DNA of 64,000 bases from Rhodospirillaceae bacterium (GTDB taxonomy: Bacteria; Pseudomonadota; Alphaproteobacteria; Bin65): the NCBI GenBank assembly GCA_011523655.1, contig WTGH01000021.1, forward strand, positions 1 through 64,000, written 5' to 3'. A program made the translations under genes and the position numbers. Below, one piece after another: positions 53,252-62,962 of the stretch. Below the pieces are notes generated by a model. The model saw only the letters and a program-made list of their open reading frames with translations. It was not told the DNA's origin and did no database searches. Each line of letters opens with the position of its first letter. Position 1 is the first letter of the stretch.

Positions 53252-55507
53252 TCAAACGCTTCCGGGGGGCGACAGGTCGGCCGGCGGGCGCCGTCCCTTG
53301 CCTCGCCCCCTGCCGTAGAGGGCGCTGCCGCGGCCGGAAAGACTCGGGTTGGTCATGAAATAGGTATGGCAGGAAAAGCCCTTCGATGCACGTTCAGAAG
53401 CGTCGGCCGAAGCGTCCGCGGAAGCGCCGGCCGGTGTGACCCGGGCGTAACGGCCGTCCGCGTCCAGCACCCAGCTCTGCCGGTTGTCGTTGATCTGCGC
53501 GACGATGATCTGGTCGAGCATCTGCTCGTGGACGGTCGGGTTTTCGATCGGCACCAGGCTTTCGACCCGGCGGTCGAGGTTGCGCGGCATCCAGTCGGCC
53601 GACGACAGGTAGAGCCGCGCGTCGCGGTTGGGCAGCGCCTTGCCGTTGGCGAAGGCGACGACGCGCGAATGTTCGAGGAAGCGGCCGACGATGCTCTTGA
53701 CCCGGATATTCTCCGACAGGCCCGGCACGCCCGGCCGGAGGCAGCAGATACCGCGCACCACCAGGTCGATCTGCACGCCGGCCTGCGAGGCGCGGTAGAG
53801 GGCGTCGATCATCGGCCCGTCGACCAGGGAATTCACCTTGGCCCAGATCTGCGCCGGCCGGCCGGCCCGGGCGTTGGCGATTTCGGTGTCGATATGCTCC
53901 AGCAGCCTCTGGCGCAGGTCGATCGGCGCCACGGCGAGCTTCTGCATCGGCTCGGGCCGGGCATAGCCGGTCATGTAGTTGAACAGGTGCGCCGCGTCGC
54001 GGGTCAGCACCGGATCGCAGGTGAAGAAGGAAAGGTCGGTGTAGCTGCGCGCGGTGATCGGATGGTAATTGCCGGTGCCGTAATGCGCATAGCGGGCGAG
54101 GCCGTGGCCCTCGCGCCGCACGACCAGCGAGACCTTGGCATGGGTCTTCAGGTCGATGAAGCCGTAGACGACCTGGGCGCCGGCGCGTTCCAGGTTGCGC
54201 GCCCAGCGGATGTTGGCCTCCTCGTCGAAGCGCGCCTTGAGCTCGACCAGCGCGGTGACGCTCTTGCCCGCCTCCGCGGCCTCGGCCAGCGCCTCGACGA
54301 TCGGCGAGTCCGTGCTGGTCCGGTAGAGCGTCTGCTTGATCGCGACGACGGATGGATCGCGCGCCGCCTGGCGCAGGAACTGCACGACGACGTCGAAGCT
54401 TTCGTACGGGTGGTGGACAAGGATGTCCTTGGCCCGGACCGCGGCGAAACAGTCGCCGCCGAAGTCCCGGATCCGTTCGGGCGAGCGCGGGTTGTAGGGC
54501 TCGAACAGCAGGTCGGTCCGCGCGTTGTCGATCAGCTGGCTGACGTCGGCGAAGCCGAGCAGGCCGTCGATCTCGAAGACGTCGTCTTCCGGAACCTCCA
54601 GCTCCTTGACCACGAAATGGCGCAGGCTCTCCGGCATGGCGGCGTCGACCGACAGATGGATGACATGGCCGCGCCGGCGCCGCTTCAATACCGTCTCGAA
54701 TAGAGCGACCAGGTCTTCGGCCTCTTCCTCGATCTCGATGTCGCTGTCGCGGATGACCCGGAACAGGCCGCGCGCCTGGACCTCGAAATCCGGGAACAGG
54801 TGGTGCAGCATCAGCCCGACCAGGTCTTCCAGGGTGATATGGCGCGCCGCCTTGCCGGGCAGCCTGATGAAGCGCGGCAACTGGTCGGTCAGGCGGACCA
54901 GCGCATAGAGCGATTCGTCGGCGTCCGGCCGCGCCAGTTCGAGCGCGATCGACAGGCCCAGGTTCGGGATGAAGGGGAAGGGATGCGCCGGATCGACCGC
55001 GATCGGCGTGAGGACCGGGAACACCTGTTCCATGAAATGGTCGTCGAGCCAGGCCAGGTCGGCGGCGTCGAGCGCCTGCGGATCGACCACGTCGATGCCG
55101 TGCCGGGCGAGGTCCGCCCTGAGGCGCCGCCAGGCGGCGAGCTGCGAATCGATCAGGTCGCCGCCGCGCGCGTAGATCGCCCGCAACTGTTCGGCCGGCG
55201 AGAGGCCGTCCTGGCTCGGCGCAGTCACCCCCGCCTCGACCTGCCCCTTCAGCCCGGCGACCCGGACCATGTAGAATTCGTCCAGATTGCTCGCCGAAAT
55301 GGACAGGAAGCGCAGGCGCTCGAGCAACGGGTGGTCGGTGTTGTCGGCCTCTTCCATGACCCGCTCGTTGAAGGCGAGCCAGGAAAGTTCCCGGTTGATG
55401 AACCGTTTCGGATCGGTCAGCGAAACGCCGGCATCGTCCGAAGGCTCCGGCCCGGAGTCGGCGATCTGGGCGTCGCTGTCCTGTAACGGGGCGATCCGGT
55501 CGTCCAT
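53252..55507 (-). CDS. ppk1: Polyphosphate kinase 1
   Basis: This 751-residue enzyme polymerises phosphate from ATP. The N-terminal domain contains [21 protein letters not shown]. The two catalytic domains show [44 protein letters not shown] (with the autophosphorylated histidine) and the second histidine in [14 protein letters not shown]. The C-terminal tail past the family end (about residues 705-751) is basic, glycine-rich and unlike other PPK1 proteins. ppk precedes ppx and diverges from sixA. Confidence 0.95.
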   Translation of the reverse strand: MDDRIAPLQDSDAQIADSGPEPSDDAGVSLTDPKRFINRELSWLAFNERVMEEADNTDHPLLERLRFLSISASNLDEFYMVRVAGLKGQVEAGVTAPSQDGLSPAEQLRAIYARGGDLIDSQLAAWRRLRADLARHGIDVVDPQALDAADLAWLDDHFMEQVFPVLTPIAVDPAHPFPFIPNLGLSIALELARPDADESLYALVRLTDQLPRFIRLPGKAARHITLEDLVGLMLHHLFPDFEVQARGLFRVIRDSDIEIEEEAEDLVALFETVLKRRRRGHVIHLSVDAAMPESLRHFVVKELEVPEDDVFEIDGLLGFADVSQLIDNARTDLLFEPYNPRSPERIRDFGGDCFAAVRAKDILVHHPYESFDVVVQFLRQAARDPSVVAIKQTLYRTSTDSPIVEALAEAAEAGKSVTALVELKARFDEEANIRWARNLERAGAQVVYGFIDLKTHAKVSLVVRREGHGLARYAHYGTGNYHPITARSYTDLSFFTCDPVLTRDAAHLFNYMTGYARPEPMQKLAVAPIDLRQRLLEHIDTEIANARAGRPAQIWAKVNSLVDGPMIDALYRASQAGVQIDLVVRGICCLRPGVPGLSENIRVKSIVGRFLEHSRVVAFANGKALPNRDARLYLSSADWMPRNLDRRVESLVPIENPTVHEQMLDQIIVAQINDNRQSWVLDADGRYARVTPAGASADASADASERASKGFSCHTYFMTNPSLSGRGSALYGRGRGKGRRPPADLSPPGSV

Positions 55508-55581
55508 GGGGTGTCCGCGTCGTTATCGGCCCTCGGGCCTTCGCACAATCCCAATATAGTGCAGTTTTTCGGGAGACCATA

Positions 55582-56112
55582 ATGGCCGGGCCAGACGCCA
55601 ACCGCCGGATCCTGATTTTGCGGCACGCCAAGTCCGACTGGGCCGCCGGTTACGGGTCCGATTTCGACCGTCCGCTGAACGCCCGGGGCCGCCGGGCCGC
55701 CGCCCTCATGGGGGCCTGGCTGGCCGAGGAAACCCCGGTGCCCGGCCTCGTCCTGTGCTCGGCCGCGCGGCGCGCCGCGGAGACCTGGGCGATCGTCGCC
55801 CGGCAATGGCCCGAGGCGCCGGACCCGGTGCTCGACGAAACCCTGTATCTCGCCGAAACCGGCGACTTGCTGCAGCGCCTGCGGTCGCTGGACGACGGCG
55901 TGGCGACGGTCTGCCTAGTCGGCCATCATCCGGGGTTCGACGGCCTGGCGATCCTGCTCGCGGCGGACCGGGCGGCGCGCGGAGTCGCCGAGATGCGCGC
56001 CAAGTTTCCGACCGCCGCCGTGGCCGACCTGGCGTTCGAAGGACCGTGGCCGGCCCTCGGCCCCGGCAAGGCGACGCTCCTGCGCTTCGTCCGCCCGAAG
56101 GATCTGGTGTAG
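55582..56112 (+). CDS. Phosphohistidine phosphatase SixA-like protein
   Basis: This 176-residue histidine phosphatase (RHG fold) has the motif ILRHAKSDW, the second active-site region LCSAARRAAETW and a catalytic histidine in LVGHHPGFDGLA. SixA dephosphorylates phosphohistidine on HPt domains or on the nitrogen phosphotransferase system. The start at 55582 follows GGGAG. The gene diverges from ppk with 74 bp between. Confidence 0.9.
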   Translation: MAGPDANRRILILRHAKSDWAAGYGSDFDRPLNARGRRAAALMGAWLAEETPVPGLVLCSAARRAAETWAIVARQWPEAPDPVLDETLYLAETGDLLQRLRSLDDGVATVCLVGHHPGFDGLAILLAADRAARGVAEMRAKFPTAAVADLAFEGPWPALGPGKATLLRFVRPKDLV

Positions 56113-56158
56113 GCCGGAATTTGTGCACGGGATGGCGCGCGGAATTGGCCCCGGATTT

Positions 56159-56187
56159 GTAGGGAATGGTTTGAAACCCTCCCCTAC
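56159..56187. repeat. Palindromic intergenic repeat, family B
   Basis: The inverted repeat GTAGGGAATGGTTT-G-AAACCCTCCCCTAC has two mismatches in the left arm. It lies between the converging sixA-like and membrane-protein genes. Confidence 0.85.
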
Positions 56188-56220
56188 GTCGATAGCGTAA
56201 GGTCGGATTAGGATTACCGA

Positions 56221-56742
56221 CTAATCTTTTGTTTTCGATTGTAATTTCAGCCCGGCAACCGCAAAGCACCCATAACCGGCTGCGATCGCGAACGGCCAGA
56301 GCACGAGGCCGATCACGGTGAACCAGAAGCCGGCCGCAACCGCGATCAGGATGCCGCCGGCGCGCAGCCAGCCCGCCGCGGCGAGCAGCTTCAGGCCGCC
56401 CCAGGCGCCGGCCGCGCCGTAGGCCAGCCAGACCGCCAGCCCGCCCCAGCCCGATACGCCGCCTTCGAGGTGCGGCTCGGCGGGCAGACCGGCGACCGTT
56501 GCCGCGGCGAACAGCGCCTCGCCCAGGAACAGCAGCCTCAGTCCGTCCTGGACCGCGGCGTTCCCCCCGGCATCGTCCCCTGAATTTGCCCGGGCCGCCG
56601 ACCGGCGCATCAGCAGGAGCGTGCCGAGCCGGCAGACCGTCGCGACCACCATCAGGGCCAGCGCCGAGCCGAACAGGTCCGGAGCCAGAAAGGCGAGCAG
56701 GGTCAGAAGCGCGGCGAGCGCGGCGGCGACGGCAATGGTCAT
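56221..56742 (-). CDS. Hypothetical membrane protein with about five helices
   Basis: This 173-residue protein is not recognised. It has about five hydrophobic segments (roughly residues 3-22, 26-45, 68-84, 100-117 and 128-165) and a short hydrophilic loop with several glycines and aspartates. The C terminus ends with a lysine-rich QSKTKD. It is preceded, 76 bp upstream on the same strand, by a second unrecognised membrane protein, so the two may act together. Confidence 0.7.
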   Translation of the reverse strand: MTIAVAAALAALLTLLAFLAPDLFGSALALMVVATVCRLGTLLLMRRSAARANSGDDAGGNAAVQDGLRLLFLGEALFAAATVAGLPAEPHLEGGVSGWGGLAVWLAYGAAGAWGGLKLLAAAGWLRAGGILIAVAAGFWFTVIGLVLWPFAIAAGYGCFAVAGLKLQSKTKD

Positions 56743-56818
56743 GGACCGGCGGCGGCCTTCCCGTTCCGCTGCGCCGGCCGGGCCGGGCCGCGGATCATGT
56801 CCCCGTTCATGTAACGGT

Positions 56819-57445
56819 TCATATTTGGGCCATCTCGCGCGAGCCGACGATCAGGCCGATGCCGTGGCAGACCCAGCCGCCCAGCACGATCGCGCCGGCC
56901 AGCAGCAGGAACAGGCCGGTCGCCCCGGCGATTCCGCCCATCGACAGCACGTTGCCGGCGAAGGCGAGGATCATGCCGGCGAGGTAGACGATGCCGATCG
57001 CCTTCCAGAGCCGCGAGCCGACATGGTTGCCGAACCCGATCGCCGCGATCGCGAACCAGATCCAGGCCATGACGGTCGCCAGGCCGGTGATCGCCGACAG
57101 CGTGTCGAACGATCCGGCACCGCCGCCCGGCGCCGCGCCCGCCCCGCCGAACAGGAACAGGACCAGGTTGACGGCCATGAGGATCATGATGGTCATGATC
57201 GGCGTGTCGGCCCGGCGGTAGCCGAAGGCGTGAAACAGGCCCCTGGTCGTCCAGTAGACGAAGATCATGATGGCGAGATAAAGGACGATCGCCATCGAGA
57301 AGGTCGACGTGAACGCCGCGGGGTCGGGACTTTCCTGACCGGCCATTTTCACCATGGTCCCGGCGAGGACGAAACCCATGACCATAACGGCGACGATCAG
57401 GAAAAAGACCATGACCCCGCCGATCCGCACCATATTCGCCGACAT
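56819..57445 (-). CDS. Hypothetical membrane protein with about six helices
   Basis: This 208-residue protein has about six hydrophobic segments (residues 8-29, 48-65, 82-100, 119-141, 147-165 and 173-198) and no family was recognised. The loop after helix 3 is glycine-rich (GGAGAAPGGGAG). The start at 57445 is the first ATG of a long hydrophobic frame. It probably belongs to the same transcript as the next gene. Confidence 0.7.
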   Translation of the reverse strand: MSANMVRIGGVMVFFLIVAVMVMGFVLAGTMVKMAGQESPDPAAFTSTFSMAIVLYLAIMIFVYWTTRGLFHAFGYRRADTPIMTIMILMAVNLVLFLFGGAGAAPGGGAGSFDTLSAITGLATVMAWIWFAIAAIGFGNHVGSRLWKAIGIVYLAGMILAFAGNVLSMGGIAGATGLFLLLAGAIVLGGWVCHGIGLIVGSREMAQI

Positions 57446-57595
57446 GTCGCCCTCGTCCTGTCGCCACCCCTCCGCGAATCCGGCAGGGGTTTTGCGGCAA
57501 TACTAACCCGATTCGCCCAATCCGCCCAACGGGCGCGCCGTTTCGATAGTTTCTCAGTTTGACTATTCGTATCGGCCGGAGTCGATCCCCTGTCG

Positions 57596-57728
57596 GTCAT
57601 TTCGACCGAAGCCCCGGATTCATCCGTGGCGGAGCGAAGAAATCTTTCATCAGCGGAACAAGGTACAAAGTATTGTATTGGAAAGATTTCTCCATTCCGC
57701 GGCTGCGCCGCTCCAGTTGAAATGACGG
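57596..57728. repeat. Long interrupted inverted repeat with TCATTTCGAC ends, family D
   Basis: The arms GGTCATTTCGACCGAAG and GAAGAAATCTTTC on the left match the reverse complement of the right side (GAAAGATTTCTCC and CCAGTTGAAATGAC). The whole element is about 133 bp with a 40-bp unpaired centre. It fills the gap upstream of the membrane proteins and downstream of the SDR gene. The remaining 57446-57595 and 57729-57784 show no other feature. Confidence 0.8.
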
Positions 57729-57784
57729 GGAAGGAACGGGTTTAATCCGGCGCCGTCAATCGAACTGAGACACGATCGCCGCTT

Positions 57785-58564
57785 CTACAGCGTCGACATC
57801 GCCTCGCCGCCGTCGACGACGATATTCTGGCCGGTGACGTAGCCGGCGTGGACCGAGGCCAGGAAGGCGCACATGGCGCCGAACTCCGCCGGATCGCCGA
57901 CCCGGCCGGAGGGATTGCCGTCGTAGCGGCCTTGCATCTCCTCGTCGAACGGGATCGCCTTGCGCTCGGCCATCGCCGCCACGTTCGCGCGCAGCCGGTC
58001 GGTATCGAACGGCCCCGGCAGCACGTTGTTGATCGTGACGTTGTGCTTCACCGTCTCGCGCGCCAGCCCGGCGATGAAGCCGGTGAGGCCGGCCCGGGCG
58101 CCGTTCGACAGGCCGAGGCCGGGCAGCGGCTTCTTCACGGCGTAGGAGGTGATGTTCAGGATCCGCCCGAAGCGCCGTTCGATCATCGGGTCGATCACCG
58201 CTTTGATGAGCAGGATCGGCGTAATCATGTTGGCGTTGCAGGCCCCGGCCCAGTCGCCATAGCCCCATTCGCGGAAATCGCCGGCCGGCGGGCCGCCGGC
58301 GTTGTTGATCAGGATATCCGGCTTCGGGCAGGCCGCGAGCGCCGCCGCCCTGCCCTCCTCGGTCGCGATGTCGCCCGGCGCCGGCGTCACCGCCTGGCCG
58401 GTCGCGGCGGAAATCTCTGCCGCCGTGCGTTCGAGGTCGGCCGCGGTGCGCGCGGTGATCGTCACGCGGGCGCCCTCGCGCGCCAGCGCTTCGGCGCAGG
58501 CGCGGCCCAGCCCCTTGCTCGCCGCGCAGACCAGCGCGGTCCTGCCCTCAAGACCCAGATCCAT
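57785..58564 (-). CDS. SDR family oxidoreductase with altered catalytic tetrad
   Basis: This 259-residue Rossmann protein starts LEGRTALVCAASKGLGRACAEALAREGARV (NAD(P) binding, with TALVCAASKGLG in place of TGxxxGxG) and has NNAGGPPAGDF. At the position of the usual YxxxK it has GLSNGARAGLTGF, so the catalytic tyrosine is replaced, as in the FabG-like subgroup with SNxxR. Reductase activity on an oxoacyl or similar substrate is likely but unproved. The start overlaps the end of hdaA by 17 bp. Confidence 0.87.
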   Translation of the reverse strand: MDLGLEGRTALVCAASKGLGRACAEALAREGARVTITARTAADLERTAAEISAATGQAVTPAPGDIATEEGRAAALAACPKPDILINNAGGPPAGDFREWGYGDWAGACNANMITPILLIKAVIDPMIERRFGRILNITSYAVKKPLPGLGLSNGARAGLTGFIAGLARETVKHNVTINNVLPGPFDTDRLRANVAAMAERKAIPFDEEMQGRYDGNPSGRVGDPAEFGAMCAFLASVHAGYVTGQNIVVDGGEAMSTL

Positions 58565-59339
58565 GATTCTTTCCCCCGTCGGAGGCCGCGGGCCGCCCGG
58601 CCCCGGCGCTCCGGTTCAACACTTCCGCGGCCAGGTCCCGGCCGATCCGGCGCCGCCGTTCGAGCGCCAGCCGGTCGATCCGGTCGACGAAGGACCGGAT
58701 GGCCGAGAAGGACCGTTCGATGCGCGGCAGGACATAACCCGCCAGTTCGGGCTGAAGCGCGAGCTGGCGGTCGCCGAACTGCTTGCGCATGACGGCTTCG
58801 AGCAGCCCGTCGTCCGGCAGCGCGATCCCGGCCGCCGGCAGCGCCGCGATGCGCGAGCGCAGGTCCGGCAGTCCGATGCGCCACGCCCCCGGCACGGCGC
58901 GCGCGGTCATGAGCAGGCTGCCGCCGGCGAGGCGGACGGCGTTGTAGAGATGGAGCAGGGCTTCCTGCCATGCCGGCACCGCGGCCAGCCGCATGTCGAT
59001 GTCCTCCAGCAGCAGGGCGCCGCCCCGCTCCGCCAGCTCCCGGCCCGCTTCCAGGTCGAGCGCGCCGTCGCCCGGCGCGGCGGCGGCGCTGGCCGCGCGC
59101 CAGACCGCTGCGAGATGGGATTTTCCGCAGCCCTCGGGGCCGTGCAGGATCAGCCCGGCGCCCGGCCAGTCGGGCCAACGGTCGACCCAGCCGACGGCCA
59201 GCGCGTTGCATTCGGCGACGGCGAAATCCTCGCGCGCCAGTGCCGGCCGGAACGGAAGGTCGAGGGTGAGCTGGCGCGGCCCTGAGATGGCCGGGGCGGT
59301 GTCCGGGCCGGCATCCCGGACAGAATCCGGGGCTTTCAT
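58548..59339 (-). CDS. hdaA: HdaA-like regulator of DnaA inactivation
   Basis: This 263-residue DnaA-related AAA+ protein has an N-terminal sliding-clamp-binding motif PRQLTLDLPF (about 21-30), Walker A HGPEGCGKSHLAAVWRA, Walker B LLLEDIDM and a sensor-like LPDLRSRIAAL. It lacks the DNA-binding domain of DnaA. HdaA docks on the beta clamp and stimulates ATP hydrolysis on DnaA after initiation. It lies between a DUF2066 gene and an SDR gene. Confidence 0.9.
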   Translation of the reverse strand: MKAPDSVRDAGPDTAPAISGPRQLTLDLPFRPALAREDFAVAECNALAVGWVDRWPDWPGAGLILHGPEGCGKSHLAAVWRAASAAAAPGDGALDLEAGRELAERGGALLLEDIDMRLAAVPAWQEALLHLYNAVRLAGGSLLMTARAVPGAWRIGLPDLRSRIAALPAAGIALPDDGLLEAVMRKQFGDRQLALQPELAGYVLPRIERSFSAIRSFVDRIDRLALERRRRIGRDLAAEVLNRSAGAGRPAASDGGKNHGSGS

Positions 59340-60658
59340 TGTTCCCCTTCGCCGTCGGGCGTCCCGCCGCTGTCCCGCACTCGTTCGCCGAGCACCCAGA
59401 CGGTCTTCGCTTTCCGTCCCGTTCCGCGCTCCTGCTGCAGCAGCAGGCCGAACGCCGGCAGCCGGACGGCCAGGTCGTCCGCATTGCCCCGGTGCGTCAG
59501 CGCCAGCCGCGCCTCGCCCCTGGAGAACGCGATCACCCGGTGGCCGGTGACGGACGGGGCGGCAACGAGATTTTCGCGCACCCGGACCCAGGCGGCGAGA
59601 TCGTCGAACCGGAGCACCACCCGGGTGGTCGCGACCGGCCCGTCCGGGACGATGACCCGGTCCTTCCAGCGCTCCTGGAGCCAGGCGTCGAGCGCGGCCG
59701 CCGCGTCCGCCATCGCCGTCCCGCCGCCGGCGGTTATCGGCTCCAGTTCCTCGATGTCGCCGCTGCGCAGGTTGAACAGGGCGGCCTTGACCGTCAGCCC
59801 GCCGTCTTCGGTCTGATTCTCAACGCCCTCGTCGGCCTGCTCCCCCGCGCCCGCTTCGCCGCTCTCCCCTGCGCGTTCCTCATTGCCTTCTTCGCCGCCC
59901 TCCCCGGTGTATTCCTGGGCGCTTTCCGGGGCGCCTTCCGGGGCGCGATCGTCGGCGTCCACGCCGCCGGGAGCGGCGACGGCCACCAGAACCTGCTTCG
60001 CCCCGTAGGCGCCGGCAATCTCTATCAGGCGCTCCGCGTCCCGTTCGCTCGCCTGGGCGGCGTCGATCGTCTGCAGGTCCTTCAGGTTGCCTTCGGGCAG
60101 GACGACCGGAACCAGGCCGGGTTCCCGTTCGGCCGACAGCCAAGCGTCGCGCCACGGGTTCGGATCGTCCCACAGGATTGCGCCGCTCTCGTCGCGCCAG
60201 ACCGGCAGGACAAGCACCGGATCGCTGCGCCGCCACGACCAGGCGATCCCCTCGCTCTTCAGAAACGCGCCGACCGTCCCGGGCCGGAAGAGGTAGCTGA
60301 GCGCGCCGTCGAAAGAGCGCCCGTCTTTTATTTTCCGCCGCTTTGCGCGCACGACTTCCAGCCCGCGGACCATCGCGCGCGCTTGCTCCGGCGGCACCGG
60401 GGGAAGGAATTCGTGGTCCCGGGCCGAGGTCAGCCGGCGCAGCAGCCGGTCGAGCGCCGCCGGCGCGCTGTTCAACGCCGCGTCGCGCCGGGCGTCCCCG
60501 GCGGTTTTGCCCTTGCCTTTTGCCGGCATGTCGCGGACCCAGAAGATGGATTCTTCCGCGGCCGCCGGCTCTGCAACCGGAGCGGCCGCGAGCAGGACGG
60601 CGGCCGCCGCGAGGGCGGCGGTGCGAAACAGGCGCACGGACGAGCGAGACGAGATCAT
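59336..60658 (-). CDS. DUF2066 domain protein, exported
   Basis: This 440-residue precursor has a signal peptide (about residues 1-33, ending AEPAAAEE) and an N-terminal DUF2066 region with LDRLLRRLTS and SYLFRPGTVGAFLKSEGIAWSW. A long acidic and glycine-rich insert (about residues 225-275) has no counterpart in shorter family members. The protein is probably periplasmic; its role is unknown. The gene is typically found between purM and hdaA, exactly as here, on the strand opposite to purM. It overlaps hdaA by 4 bp. Confidence 0.85.
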   Translation of the reverse strand: MISSRSSVRLFRTAALAAAAVLLAAAPVAEPAAAEESIFWVRDMPAKGKGKTAGDARRDAALNSAPAALDRLLRRLTSARDHEFLPPVPPEQARAMVRGLEVVRAKRRKIKDGRSFDGALSYLFRPGTVGAFLKSEGIAWSWRRSDPVLVLPVWRDESGAILWDDPNPWRDAWLSAEREPGLVPVVLPEGNLKDLQTIDAAQASERDAERLIEIAGAYGAKQVLVAVAAPGGVDADDRAPEGAPESAQEYTGEGGEEGNEERAGESGEAGAGEQADEGVENQTEDGGLTVKAALFNLRSGDIEELEPITAGGGTAMADAAAALDAWLQERWKDRVIVPDGPVATTRVVLRFDDLAAWVRVRENLVAAPSVTGHRVIAFSRGEARLALTHRGNADDLAVRLPAFGLLLQQERGTGRKAKTVWVLGERVRDSGGTPDGEGEQ

Positions 60659-60675
60659 CGGCGGCGGACTTGGAA

Positions 60676-60714
60676 AACGGGATTGCCCGAAAGCGGGATT
60701 GAGAAGCGGGATTG
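60676..60714. repeat. Reiterated CGGGATTG in the DUF2066/purM divergent promoter region
   Basis: Three copies of a 10-bp unit (AACGGGATTG or AGCGGGATTG) lie at 60676-60685, 60692-60701 and 60705-60714. The spacing of 16 and 13 bp is irregular. They fall in the 116-bp region between the divergent DUF2066 and purM genes and could be repressor sites. Confidence 0.6.
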
Positions 60715-60774
60715 ATCTGGGCCGGCGAGCCCGCCTAAACCTAAGCTGAAATCGAAACCGGGGAAACCGCCGTC

Positions 60775-61893
60775 ATCGCTGCAAATCGATACCCCGAAAA
60801 TCGATACCCCGCAAACCGATACGGGGAGGCCGGAGTCGACGTCGCGGCCGGCGACCGGCTGGTCGAACGGATCGCGCCGCTGGCCGAAGCGACCGCGCGG
60901 CGCGGCACAATCGGCGGGATCGGCGGCTTCGGCGGCCTGTTCGATCTCGCCGAAGCCGGCTATCGCGATCCGGTCCTGGTCGCGGCGACCGACGGCGTCG
61001 GCACCAAGCTGCGCATCGCCATCGAGACCGGCCGCCACGCCACGATCGGCATCGACCTCGTCGCCATGTGCGTCAACGACCTGGTCGTCAGCGGCGCCGA
61101 GCCGCTGTTTTTCCTGGACTATTTCGGCGCCGGGAAACTGGAGCCCGAGGTTGCCGCCGAGGTCGTCGCCGGGATCGCCGAGGGGTGCCGGCAGGCGGGA
61201 TGCGGCCTGATCGGCGGCGAGACCGCGGAACTGCCGGGCCTCTACGCCGGCGGCGACTACGACCTGGCCGGCTTCGCGGTCGGCGCCGTGGAGCGCGGGC
61301 GGCTGCTGACCGGCGAATCGGTCGCGCCGGGCGACGTCGTGCTCGGCCTGGCGTCGGACGGGATCCATGCCAACGGCTTCTCGCTGGTCCGGATGCTGTG
61401 CGCCGAAGCCGGCCTCGGCTGGAGCGATCCGGCGCCGTTCGATCCGTCCCGCCCGCTCGGGGACGCGCTGCTGACGCCGACCCGGATCTACGTCCGCAGC
61501 TGCCTGGCCGCGGCCCGAGACGCTGGCGGGGATGCTGGCGGGAGCGGCGGCGTGAAGGCGCTGGCGCACATCACCGGCGGCGGGCTGACCGGGAACATCC
61601 CGCGCGTCGTGCCGCCCGGCCTGGGCGTCGACCTCGACGGCGGCGCGTGGGCCGTCCCCCCGGTCTTCGGCTGGCTCCGGGAGACCGGCCGGCTCGATCC
61701 GGCCGAGATTGCGCGGACCTTCAACTGCGGCCTCGGCATGATCGCAATCGCCGCGCCGGACGCGGCTGCCGGGGCCGAGGCGGTGCTCCACAGCCACGGC
61801 GAAACGGCGATGCGGGTCGGCACGGTCGTGGCGCGCGACCCGGCCGCGCCGGCGGTGCGGATCGCCGGTTGGGATGACCGATGGCGCGCCTGA
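60775..61893 (+). CDS. purM: Phosphoribosylformylglycinamidine cyclo-ligase; non-canonical start
   Basis: PurM closes the imidazole ring to make AIR in purine synthesis. The fold is clear: [68 protein letters not shown] and [14 protein letters not shown]. In its frame no ATG, GTG or TTG exists before ATG 61066, which would remove about 97 conserved residues. The frame opens after TAA at 60742. The ATC at 60775 has GGGGAAA 8 bp upstream and gives IAANRYPE..., so it is the best candidate. Codons 4-18 are three tandem 15-bp repeats ([15 protein letters not shown]). The product would be 372 residues. Confidence 0.87.
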   Translation: MAANRYPENRYPANRYGEAGVDVAAGDRLVERIAPLAEATARRGTIGGIGGFGGLFDLAEAGYRDPVLVAATDGVGTKLRIAIETGRHATIGIDLVAMCVNDLVVSGAEPLFFLDYFGAGKLEPEVAAEVVAGIAEGCRQAGCGLIGGETAELPGLYAGGDYDLAGFAVGAVERGRLLTGESVAPGDVVLGLASDGIHANGFSLVRMLCAEAGLGWSDPAPFDPSRPLGDALLTPTRIYVRSCLAAARDAGGDAGGSGGVKALAHITGGGLTGNIPRVVPPGLGVDLDGGAWAVPPVFGWLRETGRLDPAEIARTFNCGLGMIAIAAPDAAAGAEAVLHSHGETAMRVGTVVARDPAAPAVRIAGWDDRWRA

Positions 61894-62534
61894 AGACCGG
61901 CGTGCTGATTTCCGGCCGCGGCTCCAACATGGCGGCGCTCGCCGAAGCCTGCGCCGACCCCGGCTTTCCGGCGGAAATCGTGCTGGTCCTGTCCAACGAG
62001 CCGGGCGCGGCGGGCCTCGGCCGGGCGCAGGACTTCGGCATCCCGACGGCGGTCGTCGACCACCGCGCCTTCCCGGAGCGCGCCGCCTTCGACGCCGCGC
62101 TCTCGGACCGGCTCGAGGCCGCCGGCGCCGAATTCGTCTGCCTTGCCGGTTTCATGCGCCTGCTCGCCGCCGGCTTCGTCGAGCGGTGGCGCGACCGGCT
62201 GCTCAACATCCACCCGTCGCTGCTGCCGGCATTCCGGGGACTGGACACCCACGAACGCGCGCTGGCGGCGGGCGTCCTGCTGCACGGCTGCACGGTCCAT
62301 TTCGTGCGGCCAGACCTGGACGACGGGCCGATCGTCATGCAGGCGGCGGTGCCCGTGTTGCCGCGCGATACCGCCGATACGCTGGCGGCCCGCGTGCTCG
62401 AACAGGAGCACCGGATCTATCCGGCCGCCCTGCGCCTGGTGGCCGAACGCGCCGTCCGTGTCGAGGGCGAGCGCGTCATCCACCGCACCGGCTGGCGCAA
62501 CGACGGGTCGCTGGCCAATCCGCCCCATCCTTGA
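61881..62534 (+). CDS. purN: Phosphoribosylglycinamide formyltransferase
   Basis: This 217-residue enzyme transfers the formyl group of formyltetrahydrofolate to GAR. The GART motifs are visible: [56 protein letters not shown] and [13 protein letters not shown] with the catalytic aspartate. The start at 61881 overlaps purM by 13 bp, so translation is coupled. The neighbours purM and purN form the usual pair of the class. Confidence 0.94.
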   Translation: MARLKTGVLISGRGSNMAALAEACADPGFPAEIVLVLSNEPGAAGLGRAQDFGIPTAVVDHRAFPERAAFDAALSDRLEAAGAEFVCLAGFMRLLAAGFVERWRDRLLNIHPSLLPAFRGLDTHERALAAGVLLHGCTVHFVRPDLDDGPIVMQAAVPVLPRDTADTLAARVLEQEHRIYPAALRLVAERAVRVEGERVIHRTGWRNDGSLANPPHP

Positions 62535-62641
62535 GCATTGCTCTGCAAAGGCAGGAGGCGAGATCGAATCCTCTTGCCCTGCCGTTTCCTTCGCGAAACG
62601 GAGGGTCCGATCCCGGAGTCATGGCATCGGGCGGGGCCCGC

Positions 62642-62953
62642 TCAGGCAACCCGCCGCTCGAACGGTACAAGGTCGATGTCGTCTTCCCGCTTGCGGACCT
62701 GGGCAATGTCGTAGCTGGTCTGCATCCGCATCAGCGTATCCATCGAAACGCCGAACGCCTTCTCGATCCGGAGCGCCATTTCCGGCGAGAGGCTGGCGCG
62801 TTCGTTGAGCAACGTCGACAGCGCAGGGCGCGTCACCCCAAGCGCCCGCGCGGCCGCGGTCACCGTCAGGCCGAGCGCCTCGACGATCTCGCTCTTTACG
62901 AACCCGCCAGGGTGGGCGGGGTTCTTCATCCGGATCCCTTGTGACACGTTCAT
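62642..62953 (-). CDS. higA: HigA family antitoxin
   Basis: This 103-residue protein has a Cro/C1-type helix-turn-helix: LTVTAAARALGVTRPALSTLLNERASLSPEMALRIEKAFG. HigA antitoxins bind the toxin and repress the operon. It lies downstream of higB on the same strand with a 9-bp gap. ATG at 62953 follows TAGGGGG; ATG at 62929 (KNPAHPGGF, with AAGGG) is equally possible and fits the usual HigA N terminus. Confidence 0.87.
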   Translation of the reverse strand: MNVSQGIRMKNPAHPGGFVKSEIVEALGLTVTAAARALGVTRPALSTLLNERASLSPEMALRIEKAFGVSMDTLMRMQTSYDIAQVRKREDDIDLVPFERRVA

Positions 62954-62962
62954 CGCAGCCCC

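Noticed and set aside
61066-61893. ATG at 61066 as the purM start
   Set aside because: It lies inside the core of the PurM fold and would remove the nucleotide-binding ATDGVGTK segment.
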